Assembly (NCBI GenBank): GCA_029260755.1
Contig: JAJDCQ010000099.1
Coordinates: 47,211-111,210, forward strand
DNA: 64,000 nucleotides
Reading direction: 5' to 3'
DNA from: Planctomycetota bacterium
Lineage (GTDB): Bacteria > Planctomycetota > J058 > JAJDCQ01
Below are positions 21,973 to 31,435 of the stretch, one piece after another. The translations under genes and the position numbers were made by a program. Each line of letters begins with the position of its first letter. Position 1 is the stretch's first letter. The notes under the pieces were generated by a model, which saw only the letters and a list, made by a program, of their open reading frames with translations, had not been told where the DNA came from and ran no database searches.

Positions 21973-23022
21973 CTAGTGGGCGACGAGCGCTTCCCAGACG
22001 GTGAGGGTCACGATGCCGATGACGGCGGCGACGCCGACCCAGACGCTCGCCTCGGACGCGGGCCAGCGGCGCCGGATCAGGCCGTCGATGAACGGCCAGA
22101 CGTACATCGTGAAGACGATCAGACCCATGCTCAGGACGGCGATCGTGCCGCTGAAGAGCTTGAGCCAGCGGAACGTGACGTAGAAGAACCACTCGGGCTT
22201 GATCACCTCCGGCGTCGTGAGCGGGTCGGCCTTCGGGCCGAGGGTCGCCGGCAGGATCGTCGCGAGGGCGCTCAGGATGATCATGAGGACGAGCCCCATG
22301 ATCACCTCGGTGAGGGCGTGGTCGGGGAAGAAGCTGAAGTGGCGTGGCTCGTCGTCGGGCTCATCGGCGAACTGCAGCTCGGTGACGCCCTGCAGCCGGA
22401 TCAGGCTGATGTGGATGAAGAGCAGCAGCACGATCAGGGTCGGGAAGACCGCCGCGTGGAGGATGAAGAAGCGCGGGACGGTGTCCCGGTTGTAGCCGTC
22501 GCCCGCGAGCATCAGCTTCTTCATCGGTGTGCCGACGACCGGCACCGTCTCGGTGATGTTCGCGCCGACCGTCGCGCCCCAGTAGCTGAGCTGCTCGTAG
22601 ACGAGGCTGTAGCCGGTGAAGCCGCAGATGAGCGTGCAGAGGAGCAGGCACATCCCGATGATCCAGTTCAGCTCGCGCGGCTTGCGGTAGGCGCCCGTGA
22701 AGAACACCCGCATCTGGTGGAGGATCACCGCGGCGATCATGAGCGTCGCGCCCCACTTGTGGACGCTCCGCAGGTACCAGCCGTAGGAGACCTCGTTCGT
22801 GATGTGGGCGACGCTCTCGTAGGCCGTCTCCGGCGACGGCTGGTAGTAGACCGCGAGGAGGATGCCGGTGACGATCTGGACGACGAAGAGGTAGGCGGGC
22901 GTGCCGCCGAGGCAGAACCACCATCGCTTGAGGTGGTTCGGGACCGGCTCGTTCGTCATCTCGCGGAGCTGGTCGCCCGAGATGGGGACTCGCTCGGCGA
23001 GGAACTCGCGGACGACCCCCAT
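21973..23022 (-). CDS. Cytochrome b (b6/subunit IV type) of a bc complex
   Basis: 349 residues, polytopic. The b6-like half has heme-ligand histidines in SVHKWGATLMIAAVILHQMR and in FFILHAAVFPTLIVLLLFIH. The subunit-IV half has the quinol-site motif KPEWFFYVTFRWLKLFSG (PEWY/F type). With the Rieske protein it would oxidise quinol and pass electrons out to a c-type cytochrome, moving protons across the membrane. The start overlaps the Rieske stop by one base (TGATG at 23024-23020) and the HAO-like gene follows within 62 bp, so all three form one operon. The call is firm; the electron acceptor or donor is inferred to be the HAO-like protein. Confidence 0.93.
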   Translation of the reverse strand: MGVVREFLAERVPISGDQLREMTNEPVPNHLKRWWFCLGGTPAYLFVVQIVTGILLAVYYQPSPETAYESVAHITNEVSYGWYLRSVHKWGATLMIAAVILHQMRVFFTGAYRKPRELNWIIGMCLLLCTLICGFTGYSLVYEQLSYWGATVGANITETVPVVGTPMKKLMLAGDGYNRDTVPRFFILHAAVFPTLIVLLLFIHISLIRLQGVTELQFADEPDDEPRHFSFFPDHALTEVIMGLVLMIILSALATILPATLGPKADPLTTPEVIKPEWFFYVTFRWLKLFSGTIAVLSMGLIVFTMYVWPFIDGLIRRRWPASEASVWVGVAAVIGIVTLTVWEALVAH

Positions 23023-23645
23023 CAGACCGCTCTCGTCCGCGACGACGTCGTCGGGACGAGCGACCCGTCGGCGCGGCGGTGGGCGATGAGCGTCCCGCGC
23101 GGCTCGGGCGCATCGACGGCGCCGGTCGCGTCCGCCGCGGCTCGGCGGGGTGTCGGCACCTCGATGAACAGCAGCCCTCCCTCGACCCGGAGGGGATAGC
23201 GTGGCAACGCCTGGCCGGCGTCCCCCGGAGGGCCGCCGGTCCCCTTGCCGTCACGGTCGAAGACGCCGTTGTGGCACGGGCAGAAGAATCGATCGTTCGC
23301 CGCCTCCCAGTGGACCTGGCAGCCGAGGTGGGGGCAGACGGTGGAGAGGGCGACGAAGTCGCCGGCGTCTCCGGCGTCGGCCTGCCGCGTGATCGAGACG
23401 GTGGCGCCGGACGGCGTCCGGTAGACGAGCGCATCGCCGCTTTCGAGCCGGGCGACCTCGGCGACGAACATCCAGCCGGTCGGCGCGCCGCCGGCGGGGT
23501 AGAGGAAGCTGCCGGCGATCGCCGTGAAGCTGCCGTAGCCGGCGAGCAGCCCGCTGCCCATGAAGAGACCCGTCAGGAGGCGGCGTCGGCCCGGGTCGAC
23601 ATCGGACGCGGCGGGCGTCGGTGCGGGGTCGGGATGCTCGGTCAA
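23022..23645 (-). CDS. Rieske iron-sulfur protein of the bc complex
   Basis: 207 residues from a TTG start at 23645, supported by GGAG eleven bases upstream and no better start. The N-terminus has RRRLLTGLFMGSGLLAGYGS, a twin-arginine-type signal anchor. The 2Fe-2S ligands are in CPHLGC and CPCHNG. The C-terminal extension (about 30 residues after the fold) is Ala/Arg-rich. It transfers electrons from quinol bound at cytochrome b to the partner cytochrome c. First gene of the Rieske / cytochrome b / octaheme operon; the 178 bp upstream should contain the promoter, though no clear box was seen. Confidence 0.92.
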   Translation of the reverse strand: MTEHPDPAPTPAASDVDPGRRRLLTGLFMGSGLLAGYGSFTAIAGSFLYPAGGAPTGWMFVAEVARLESGDALVYRTPSGATVSITRQADAGDAGDFVALSTVCPHLGCQVHWEAANDRFFCPCHNGVFDRDGKGTGGPPGDAGQALPRYPLRVEGGLLFIEVPTPRRAAADATGAVDAPEPRGTLIAHRRADGSLVPTTSSRTRAV

Positions 23646-23823
23646 GGTAGGCTCCGCTCGGGTGACTCTTCGGCGCGGGGTCCCCGCAGCCGGCGTGCCG
23701 AGACGGGAGAGCGCGGGTTTTCAGGCTCGGTGACGGCCCGATGCGCGGCTCGGCGCGGAGATTCCCGCGACGCCGGGGAGAATCTCGCGGTTGGCCGGTC
23801 GGCCTCGCCGCGGGACGCTCTCG

Positions 23824-24909
23824 TCAGGCGGGGATCGTCACCTCGAGGAGCTCGAGGCCGCCCGAAGGCCCCGTGAGGACGTGGGCTTCACCGGCGGGAA
23901 CGACGAACGCGTCGCCCTCGGCGAGTCGGTGGACGCCCTGGGCGTCGGTCTCGAGGGTGACCTCACCTTCGAGGACGAAGCCGAAGAGGAGCTCTCCATC
24001 GGGCGCGGTCGTCGTCGCCGGCGCGGCGTCGGCGTTCGGCCGGAGGACGCGGGCGCCGGCGACGCCCGAGGTGGCGCCGGCGATCCCGAGGTCGCGCGCG
24101 TCGAAGCCGGCGCGGCCGGCGGCGGGAGCGAGCTCGGCGCCGGCCGCCTCGTGGCGGACGAAGCGCTGCCCGCCGAAGTCGCGCTCCGGGTCGAGCGCGC
24201 CGGTCGGCAGGGCGAGGTCGTGGTCCGCGAAGGTGTCGTGGGTCGCCGGCGAGGAGACCTCGATCACCTCGAGCCCGGGCGAGCTCTCGAGGACGCGGTG
24301 GCGGATCCGCGGCGGCTGGAGGACGCCATCGCCGGCCCGGAGGACGAACGGCGGCCCCTGATCCTCGTAGACGACGCGCACCCAGCCCGCGCGGCAGTAG
24401 ATCATCTGGAAGCGGATCGCGTGCCAGTGGACCCAGTCGCGCACCGGGCCGCCCTCGGGGATCCGGATGTGCGAAGCGATGACCCGTCCGCCCTGGCGGT
24501 CGGGGATCAGGTCCCGGTAGAGCATGCCGGCGCGGCCGACGCCCCAGCTCGCCCCGTCGCCGCCCCGGGTGAGCACGAACGACGGGCGGAGCTCCGGCAG
24601 CTCGATGTGCGGCTCGGCCGCGACGACCTCGATCCGCGTGCCGTTCGGCGCGAGCAGCGGCGCGCCCGATCGCCCGCGGCGCAGGCGGAGGACGCCCGGG
24701 GCGAGGTCGGTCGCGTCGCGGTCGAGGCGAACCCTGAGGCCGTGACGCGAGACGACGACGACGGCCGGGTCGTCGGCGGGCGAGACGGTCTCGATCCGGA
24801 AGCCGAGCCGCTCGGTGAAGAAGGCGACCGTGGCGTCGAGCTCGGCGGCGGGGAGGACGACCTCGGCGGCGTGGATCGGTCCGCCGTCGTCCGCGATGGG
24901 CTCGTTCAC
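23824..24909 (-). CDS. VOC (glyoxalase-like) domain fused to a two-cupin protein
   Basis: 361 residues from a GTG at 24909. Residues about 12-110 follow the vicinal-oxygen-chelate pattern (AAEVVLPAAELDATVAFFTERLGFRIE...). The rest has two cupin-like barrels: WVHWHAIRFQMIYCRAGWVRVVYEDQG...PPRIRHRVLE, and LLFGFVLEGEVTLETDAQG...DAFVVPAGEAHVL, with histidines placed as metal ligands. This architecture suggests a metal-dependent isomerase or dioxygenase, or a lyase of small organic acids, but the substrate is unknown. It lies alone, 178 bp downstream of the Rieske start on the same strand. Confidence 0.8.
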   Translation of the reverse strand: MNEPIADDGGPIHAAEVVLPAAELDATVAFFTERLGFRIETVSPADDPAVVVVSRHGLRVRLDRDATDLAPGVLRLRRGRSGAPLLAPNGTRIEVVAAEPHIELPELRPSFVLTRGGDGASWGVGRAGMLYRDLIPDRQGGRVIASHIRIPEGGPVRDWVHWHAIRFQMIYCRAGWVRVVYEDQGPPFVLRAGDGVLQPPRIRHRVLESSPGLEVIEVSSPATHDTFADHDLALPTGALDPERDFGGQRFVRHEAAGAELAPAAGRAGFDARDLGIAGATSGVAGARVLRPNADAAPATTTAPDGELLFGFVLEGEVTLETDAQGVHRLAEGDAFVVPAGEAHVLTGPSGGLELLEVTIPA

Positions 24910-25019
24910 GACCGGCAGGATGGCAGCCGGCCCCGTTCTTTGCGAAGACGTCGCGAGGCCCGGCGGACCTGGGCTCCCGGCTGGATGCCGGCGCTCGTTC
25001 CTGCTAAGAAGTGCGCCTC

Positions 25020-25676
25020 ATGACCGGAACGACCAAGAACGAGAAGACGAAGAAGAAGCGGGGCGGCCGGATGCGCTCCGCGATCTACGACCGCGTCATC
25101 CTCTCGATGACGACGAGCTGGTACCGCGAGGTGCTCGGACGTCTGCCGCGCGGCGCCCGCGTCCTCGACGTGGGCATCGGCACGGGCGGCGCGCTCGTTC
25201 GGAACGCCGCCACGGTCCGCGAGCGCGATCTCCGGATCGTCGGCGTCGACATCGACGCCGACTACGTCGCGCGCGCGCGGACCCGGGTGGCCGACGCTGG
25301 CCTCGAGGAGCGGGTCGACGTGCGGCTCGAGTCGGTCGGCGACCATCGTGACGGGCCGTATGACGCCGTCTACTTCTCGGGCAGCTTCATGCTCATGCCG
25401 GACAAGCCGGGCATCCTCCGGCGCGTCGGCGGCGAGCTGCTCGCCGAGGGCGGCCTCATCTACTTCACCCAGACGATCCACGCGCGCCGCGCCCCCGTCA
25501 TGGAGCGGATCAAGCCCGCCCTGCGAAAGCTCACGACGATCGACTTCGGTCGGGTCACCTACGAGGAGGACTTCCGCGTCGTCCTCGAGGAGGCCGACGT
25601 CGAGCTGCTCGAGATGACCGAGATGGAGCGTCGAGGCAAGCGCAGCTTCCGCGTGATGGTCGCCCGGCCGCGCTGA
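25020..25676 (+). CDS. Class I SAM-dependent methyltransferase
   Basis: 218 residues. Motif I is VLDVGIGTGGAL, followed by the acidic residue closing beta-2 (IVGVDIDADYV) and post-motif YDAVYFSGSFMLM. The N-terminus is a short lysine-rich tail (KNEKTKKKRGGR). It resembles small-molecule or quinone/lipid methyltransferases of the UbiE-like broad group. The start is the ATG at 25020; a GTG at 25011 is also in frame. It is divergent from the VOC-cupin gene and convergent, 7 bp apart, with the kinase-PCMT gene. Substrate unknown. Confidence 0.85.
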   Translation: MTGTTKNEKTKKKRGGRMRSAIYDRVILSMTTSWYREVLGRLPRGARVLDVGIGTGGALVRNAATVRERDLRIVGVDIDADYVARARTRVADAGLEERVDVRLESVGDHRDGPYDAVYFSGSFMLMPDKPGILRRVGGELLAEGGLIYFTQTIHARRAPVMERIKPALRKLTTIDFGRVTYEEDFRVVLEEADVELLEMTEMERRGKRSFRVMVARPR

Positions 25677-25683
25677 CGGACGG

Positions 25684-28089
25684 TCACCGCGGGCGCGGCC
25701 CCGCGCCAGGCGGGCCCGGGGTCGGCTCCGGGACGAGGGGGGCGAAGGTCACCGCGCTCACCGCCTGCTCCCGGACGCGCCCCGCGGCGTCCTTCTCGAC
25801 GAGGATGAGCTGGTTCTGGACCGGCGCGACGAGCCGCCCGCCCGGCGCGAGCTGGTCGATCAGGGCGCGCGGAAGCTCGGGCAGCCCCGCGGTCACCAGG
25901 ATGTGATCGAACGGCGCCTCCTCGGGCCAGCCGAACGTGCCGTTGCCGGTCCGGAGCTCGACGTTGTCGTAGCCGAGGGTGCGGAGGCGCAGCCGGGCCG
26001 CGGCGGCCATCGGCTCCTGGAGCTCGATCGTGTAGACGCGCGCCACCACCTGGGCGAGCAGCGCCGCCGTGTAGCCCGCGCCCGTGCCGACCTCGAGGAC
26101 GCGGTCGCGGGCCGTCGGCTGAAGGAGCGCGATCATCTGCGCGGTGAGGGAGGGCTGGCTGTTCGCCTGTCCGCCAAAGATCGGCAGGGGCCGGTTCTCG
26201 TAGGCCTGCGCGCGGAACACCTCCGGCACGAAGAGGTGGCGCGGGACGCGCTTCATCGCCGCGAGGACTCGCGGGTGGGTGCACGCCGGCGCGACGTGGA
26301 CGTCGACGAGGTCGGCCCGGAGGCTCGCCCAGCCGCGGCCATCGCTCCACATGGGCTCTCCGTCGGGCAGGTCGGACGGGTCGACGCCGAGCCTGATGGC
26401 GGTCACGCGAAGCTGCTCGAGGCGCGTCCGGAGGCGCCGGACCTCGTCGTGGTCGGGGGCGAGGAGGCTCGCCCGCTCGAGGGCGGCCGCGGCGAGGGCG
26501 TGCTCCCCGCTCGCGATCGCCGCCTGGGCGAGCCCGACGGATGCGCGGACGCAGGCGCGCTCGGCGTCCCGGTCGTCGGGGGCGGCGTCGAGGAGGCGCC
26601 GGGCGCTCGCCCACGCCTCGAGGCCGCTCGTCAGCAGATCGATGTCGGCGCCGTCGCCGGCCTGGCCCGCGTCGGGGTCGCGGTCGTCGAGGTCGGCGAG
26701 GCGCGCGTCGAGCGCGTCCCACGCCGCCTCGGCGTCTGATGCGGCCCGCCGCCCAAGGGCGACGGCGGCATCGCGGCGGCCCTCCTCGAGCGCGTGCGCC
26801 GTCGCGGCCGCGCGGGCGGCGTCGGCGCGCGCACGCTCGCTCCGGGCGGCGACCGTGTGGAGGACGAAGAACGTGGGAACCGTCGCGACGAGCGCGACGC
26901 CGAGGAGGATCGCCGCGGCGTGGGCCGAGCCCTTCCGGAGCCACCGGACGCCTCGCCGGACGACGCCGGGTCGACGTGCGACGATCGACTCGTCGGCGAG
27001 GAAGCGCCGGAGGTCCTCGGCGAGGGCGCCCGCCGATCGGTAGCGGACGTCGAGGTCCTTCTCGAGGCAGCGCATCACGATCGTCTCGAGGTCGACCGGA
27101 ACGGTGACCGACGTGGCCGAAGAGAGGCGCGGCGGCTCGCTCTGGATGATCTGCTGGAGGATCGCGAGGGCGGTGTCCCCCTCGAACGGCGGGCGGGTCG
27201 CGATGAGCTGGTAGAGGACGGCCCCGAGGCTCCAGACGTCGCTGTGCGGCCCCTGCCGGTCGCGCTCGGCCATGACCATCTCGGGCGGCATGTAGAACGG
27301 CGTGCCGACGGTGAACCCGGTCACGGTCAGGTCGCGGCGGGTGCTGATGTCGCGGGCGAGGCCGAAGTCGGTCAGGCGGGCCCGCCCGTCGGCGCCGATC
27401 ATGATGTTGGATGGCTTGACGTCGCGATGGAGGATCTGCTGGTCGTGGGCGTGGCCGAGCCCGCGGGCGACGTCGAGCCCGATCTCCGCGACCCGGCGCG
27501 GTCCGAGCGTCTCTCGGGCCATGATCCGCTCGAGGCCGTGGCCGTCGACGAAGTCGAGGACGAGGTAGGGCCGCCCCGCCTCCTCGCCGACGTAGTGGAC
27601 CCCGACGACGTTCGGATGGCGGAGCTTCGCGGCGGCGCGCGCCTCGGCGAGGAACCGCTCGAGGTCCTCGGGCTGGGTCCAGGAGCCCTTGTCGAGGATC
27701 ATCTTGATCGCGACGTGCCGGTCGAGGCCGGGGTCGAATCCCTTGAAGACGACGCCCATGCCGCCCTGGCCGAGGCGACCTTCGATCGTGAAGCGTCCGA
27801 TGTGGGTGGGGAGCGGCTCGTCGGGGCTGACGCCGCTCGAGGAGGCGAGGGTCGAGAACGAGGCGCGCGCGTGCGCGGCGCTCGCCCCGACCGACGACGC
27901 CGCGGCCGGACGCTCATCGGAGCTGGAGATCGGCACGAACCCTGGCGGCGCCATCGCGACGCTCGCCGGTCCGGACGGTCGGCGCGGGACCCGCGCGCCG
28001 CATCGTTCGCAGGAGCCGGCCGCCGTGACCCCGGCGGTCGGTCCGCAGCTCGGACAGCCCACCGGCGGCCCCTCCACGGCGCTCATCAT
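25684..28089 (-). CDS. Ser/Thr protein kinase fused through a TM to a protein-L-isoaspartate O-methyltransferase-like domain
   Basis: 801 residues. Residues 12-31 hold a zinc ribbon (CPSCG...CERCG). The kinase (about 98-365) is intact: GQGGMG (108-113), VAIK (126-129), HRDVKPSN (221-228), DFG (241-243). A single TM (about 389-411) is followed by a long helical region. Residues about 590-775 are PCMT-like: VPRHLFVPE, SQPSLTAQM, motif I VLEVGTGAGY (664-673), VYTIELQEP, DHILVTAG. PCMT enzymes methylate damaged L-isoaspartyl residues with SAM. A single TM would put the PCMT domain outside the cytoplasm, where SAM is not expected, so it may bind isoaspartyl peptides as a sensor, or the topology may differ. 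ATGs at 28089 and 28086 are both possible. Confidence 0.88.
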   Translation of the reverse strand: MMSAVEGPPVGCPSCGPTAGVTAAGSCERCGARVPRRPSGPASVAMAPPGFVPISSSDERPAAASSVGASAAHARASFSTLASSSGVSPDEPLPTHIGRFTIEGRLGQGGMGVVFKGFDPGLDRHVAIKMILDKGSWTQPEDLERFLAEARAAAKLRHPNVVGVHYVGEEAGRPYLVLDFVDGHGLERIMARETLGPRRVAEIGLDVARGLGHAHDQQILHRDVKPSNIMIGADGRARLTDFGLARDISTRRDLTVTGFTVGTPFYMPPEMVMAERDRQGPHSDVWSLGAVLYQLIATRPPFEGDTALAILQQIIQSEPPRLSSATSVTVPVDLETIVMRCLEKDLDVRYRSAGALAEDLRRFLADESIVARRPGVVRRGVRWLRKGSAHAAAILLGVALVATVPTFFVLHTVAARSERARADAARAAATAHALEEGRRDAAVALGRRAASDAEAAWDALDARLADLDDRDPDAGQAGDGADIDLLTSGLEAWASARRLLDAAPDDRDAERACVRASVGLAQAAIASGEHALAAAALERASLLAPDHDEVRRLRTRLEQLRVTAIRLGVDPSDLPDGEPMWSDGRGWASLRADLVDVHVAPACTHPRVLAAMKRVPRHLFVPEVFRAQAYENRPLPIFGGQANSQPSLTAQMIALLQPTARDRVLEVGTGAGYTAALLAQVVARVYTIELQEPMAAAARLRLRTLGYDNVELRTGNGTFGWPEEAPFDHILVTAGLPELPRALIDQLAPGGRLVAPVQNQLILVEKDAAGRVREQAVSAVTFAPLVPEPTPGPPGAGPRPR

Positions 28090-28125
28090 GGCCGCGCGGG
28101 CGGGAGGCCGCCAGGTGGCTCCGCG

Positions 28126-31100
28126 CTACTCGTTCCGCAGCGCGGGGATGAGGGGCGAGCGAAGGGCGGCCCGCGTGGCGAGCCAGACCCAGCCGACGGA
28201 CAGGGCGGCGGTGCCGAGGAGGAAGCCGCCGATCACGTCGATCGGCACCTGGGCGCCGGGGCGGGCGAGGCTCGGCCCGACCGCGACCGCCGAGGCGACG
28301 ACGCCGGCGAGCAGGCCGAGGCCGACGAGGCGCAGGTGCTCGGCGAGGACCACGCGAGCCGCTTGACCGCGCGTGTAGCCGACGGCTCGAAGGAGGGCCA
28401 GCTCGGACCGGCGCTCGAAGACGTTCCGCAGGACGAGCACGCCCATCCCGGCCGTGCCGAGGAGGACGCCGAGCCCGCCGAGGACGAGGAACATCAGGAG
28501 GTAGGTCGACTCGACCTCGTAGAAGCGCTGCACCCGCTCGACCGCGGGGACGACCTCGAGGCCGACGCGCTCGAGCTTCTTCGTGAGCGCCTGGATCGCG
28601 ACGTCCTCGCCGCCGGCCGGCGCGTCGATCAGGAAGAGCCGGTCGCCGCTCTCGGACGGGAAGAGACGCTCGAAGTCGCGCTCGGCGATCAGGAGCCGCC
28701 CCTGCAGGACGGTGAGGCGCGTCGGAAGGGCCGCGACGAGCCGCACCTGGAACGGCCGGCCGCGCTCGTCCTCGTAGTCGATGAGCGACCCCCTCTCGGG
28801 GTGAACGCTCATCTTGAGCTTCCACATGGCGGTGGCCGCGTCGCCGACGATCGCGGGGACGATGCCGTCGCCGGGGTCGCCCTCGAGCGACTCCCAGACG
28901 CTCGCGTCGGCGAACGCGCCGAGCTCCCCGAGTCGGGCGGGGTCGACGCCGAGGAGCGTCGGGGCCGGGGCGTCGTTCAGGTTGAGGCAGCTCGCGTCGT
29001 CGCCGCCGTGGACGCGGATGGGCAGAAGCGACACGTCGTCGAGGGCCTCGCCCGAGAGGCGGTACGCCTTGCGTCCGGCATCGGTGGCGAGGTCCTCGTG
29101 GACCGGGATGCTCGACTCGGCGTAGAGCTCGAACCCGCCGGTCGGCGAGGCGCGCTCGCCGGCGACCAGCGCGAAGTCCTCCTTCATCGCGCCGACCGAG
29201 ATCACCATGAAGCAGCCGACCGCGAGCATCGTCGCCGCCGCGGTCGCGCGCCCGGGCCGGCGGGCGGCGTTGCGCCGGCCGAGGGCGCCGATGCCGAGCG
29301 GGCCGCCGCCGTCGCGGAGGAGCGCGATCCGGATCGCGGCGATCCCGGCGATCAGGGTGGCGGCGCCGGCGCCGAAGAAGAGCGGCGCGGTCTGGGCGGG
29401 GCTGGCGAGGACGGCCGCGACCGAGAGGCCGATCGCGCCGACCGCGCCGAGCGCCAGGGTGGCGAGGCGGAGCGCGCCGCCCGCCGGGGCGGCGCCGACG
29501 GCCTCGTCGCGGGCGCCGGCGATGAGGGCGCGGGCGGGCCGGCGCGCGGCGCGTCGGATGGCGAGCGCCATCGCGATGGCCGAGACGATCGTCGCGGCGA
29601 CGACGCCGATCGCCGCCGAGGTCGGGGTGGCGTGGAACGAGACGGGCGCCCCGGCGATCGCGCCGCTCCACGCGCTCGCGAGGCCGCCGAGGAGCGCCCG
29701 GGCGAAGAGCCAGCCGAGCGGGACGCCGGCGACCGAGCCGAGCGTCGCGAGGGCGATGCCCTCGCCGAGGAGGAGTCGGGTGACCTGGCCCGGCGGCCAG
29801 CCGACGGCGCGGAGGACGCCCATCTCGGCGGCGCGCTGCTCGATCGTGAAGACGAAGAGGAGCCCGGTCAGCAGCAGCGACGCGATGATGAGGAAGAAGC
29901 TCATCCCCAGGAAGAGCTGACCGAGGTCCATCGAGCGGTTCGCGGCGGCGAGCGCCTCCTCGCGGACCGGGCGCAGGACCAGGCCGAGCGTCGCCGGGTC
30001 GATCGCCCCGCGGAGGTCCGCGTGGAGCCTCTCGGGGGTGCGCCCGGTCGCCGGGAAGCGCACGCTCATGAGCTCGCCGTAGCGGTTCGACCACATCGAC
30101 CGGCCGGCCGCGAGGGTGACGAACGCCTTCGGCGTCGCGCGGTGCTCCTTCCAGTAGGCTTCGTTCGAGGGGTCGGCGAGCTTGGTCGGGTCGGTCGTGA
30201 GGCCGATGTCCCAGGCGGCGCAGGTGTCGACGTCGGTGAGGCCCGGGAACTCGGGCACGAGCGCGCGCTCGGCGGCGAGCGCCTCCATCTCGACGACCGA
30301 GTGCACCGTGAAGACGCGATCGCGCTTCACGAAGTCGTCGCCTGCGGCGAGCTCGGAGTAGGAGACGACGACCTCGTCGTTCGGCCCGACGCCGAGATGC
30401 GTGGCGAGCCAGCGGTTCACGACGATCCGGTCGTCGGCCATCCCCGCCGGGACGACGCCGCCGTCGCGAGGCGTGAGCGCCGTCATGAACGAGTAGGGCG
30501 TCGAGGCGCCGTCGGCCACCGCGATGCCCTCGACGAGGTAGGTCGTCGCGCCCGTCGCGTCGGGCGCGAGGGCGAGGGCGGCGTCCGCGACGGGCGGGTC
30601 GAGGTAGATCCGCGGCGTCTCGAGGACGAGGGTGTCGGCGGTGGCGCGGATCGCCAGCCCGGCGTCGTCGAGGGTCCAGACCTCCCGGAAGGGACGCGCG
30701 CCCGGGCCGGTCACGAGAAGATTCGCCCTCCCGTCGAGCTCGAGCGTCTTCGCGAGCCAGGCCCGATCGACGAACGCGTTCCGCGGGCTCGCCTGATCGG
30801 TCCGGAGGCTGAAGCGCCCGAGTCGATCGGCGCCGAGGATCGCGACGACCTTCGCCGTCCGTCGCTGCGTGTCGTCGTCGCTCGCGGAGACGAGCGGCGC
30901 GTCCCGACTGACGACGCTCGGCTGCGCCATCCGGAGCGAGACCTCTTCCCCGACGGCGACGCCGAGGTCGGCGGCGAGCGTCTCCCCGAGGGCCACCTCG
31001 CCGTCACCGAGCGCGACCGTCGAGGCATCGGGAGCGAGCGCGAAGAACGCGGCGTCCACCCCGAGGAGCTCGACCCGATTCACCTGGCGAGAGGGCGTCT

Positions 31101-31395
31101 CGCTTCCGGCCACCGCGCGACGGATCGCCATCGCATCGACCCGGAGGACCGCCGCCGCTCCACCCCCGACCCGCCCGGCGAGGTCGTCGGCGAACCACCG
31201 GCTCCGCGCCTCGAGGGCGTGGTGGATCCCGCCGACGCGCACGAGCGCCGCCTCGGCGAGACTGCCCCGGACCGAGTCGCCGATGAAGAGGGCGCCCGTC
31301 AGGACGGCCGCCGAGATCGCACACCCGGCGACGACCCCGAGGTGGGTGCGGGCGTGAAACCGGAGGCTGCGGGCGATGAGGGTCGAGCGACGCAT
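28126..31395 (-). CDS. Large ABC transporter permease (FtsX/MacB/LolE type)
   Basis: 1089 residues. One N-terminal TM (HLGVVAGCAISAAVLTGALFIG) precedes a big extracytoplasmic MacB-like domain, a bundle of helices around 480-640 containing an FtsX domain (FLIIASLLLTGLLFVFTIEQRAAEMGVLRAVGW), further TMs, a second periplasmic domain, and a C-terminal FtsX domain (GVLVLRNVFERRSELALLRAVGYTRGQ). Double-FtsX permeases of this type extrude lipoproteins or peptides, or drive envelope mechanics, with a separate LolD/MacB-like ATPase. The likely ATPase is at 34091-34762 on the same strand, separated by the Uma2 and kinase-TPR genes. Starts with MRRSTLIARSL at 31395. Confidence 0.88.
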   Translation of the reverse strand: MRRSTLIARSLRFHARTHLGVVAGCAISAAVLTGALFIGDSVRGSLAEAALVRVGGIHHALEARSRWFADDLAGRVGGGAAAVLRVDAMAIRRAVAGSETPSRQVNRVELLGVDAAFFALAPDASTVALGDGEVALGETLAADLGVAVGEEVSLRMAQPSVVSRDAPLVSASDDDTQRRTAKVVAILGADRLGRFSLRTDQASPRNAFVDRAWLAKTLELDGRANLLVTGPGARPFREVWTLDDAGLAIRATADTLVLETPRIYLDPPVADAALALAPDATGATTYLVEGIAVADGASTPYSFMTALTPRDGGVVPAGMADDRIVVNRWLATHLGVGPNDEVVVSYSELAAGDDFVKRDRVFTVHSVVEMEALAAERALVPEFPGLTDVDTCAAWDIGLTTDPTKLADPSNEAYWKEHRATPKAFVTLAAGRSMWSNRYGELMSVRFPATGRTPERLHADLRGAIDPATLGLVLRPVREEALAAANRSMDLGQLFLGMSFFLIIASLLLTGLLFVFTIEQRAAEMGVLRAVGWPPGQVTRLLLGEGIALATLGSVAGVPLGWLFARALLGGLASAWSGAIAGAPVSFHATPTSAAIGVVAATIVSAIAMALAIRRAARRPARALIAGARDEAVGAAPAGGALRLATLALGAVGAIGLSVAAVLASPAQTAPLFFGAGAATLIAGIAAIRIALLRDGGGPLGIGALGRRNAARRPGRATAAATMLAVGCFMVISVGAMKEDFALVAGERASPTGGFELYAESSIPVHEDLATDAGRKAYRLSGEALDDVSLLPIRVHGGDDASCLNLNDAPAPTLLGVDPARLGELGAFADASVWESLEGDPGDGIVPAIVGDAATAMWKLKMSVHPERGSLIDYEDERGRPFQVRLVAALPTRLTVLQGRLLIAERDFERLFPSESGDRLFLIDAPAGGEDVAIQALTKKLERVGLEVVPAVERVQRFYEVESTYLLMFLVLGGLGVLLGTAGMGVLVLRNVFERRSELALLRAVGYTRGQAARVVLAEHLRLVGLGLLAGVVASAVAVGPSLARPGAQVPIDVIGGFLLGTAALSVGWVWLATRAALRSPLIPALRNE

Positions 31396-31435
31396 TGCGA
31401 ACCAGGATAGGGCGAGTCCCGGTCAGGTCCAGGGC

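Noticed and set aside
20270..23645. Evidence that the organism is an anammox bacterium
   Set aside because: An HAO-like octaheme with a bc complex alone is not diagnostic; no hydrazine synthase or other anammox gene is in the window and the GC content is far higher than in known anammox genomes.
26794..31410. Plus-strand ORF of 1538 residues antisense to the permease and kinase-PCMT genes
   Set aside because: Low-complexity Arg/Asp/Glu composition; the opposite strand has clear FtsX, kinase and PCMT motifs.
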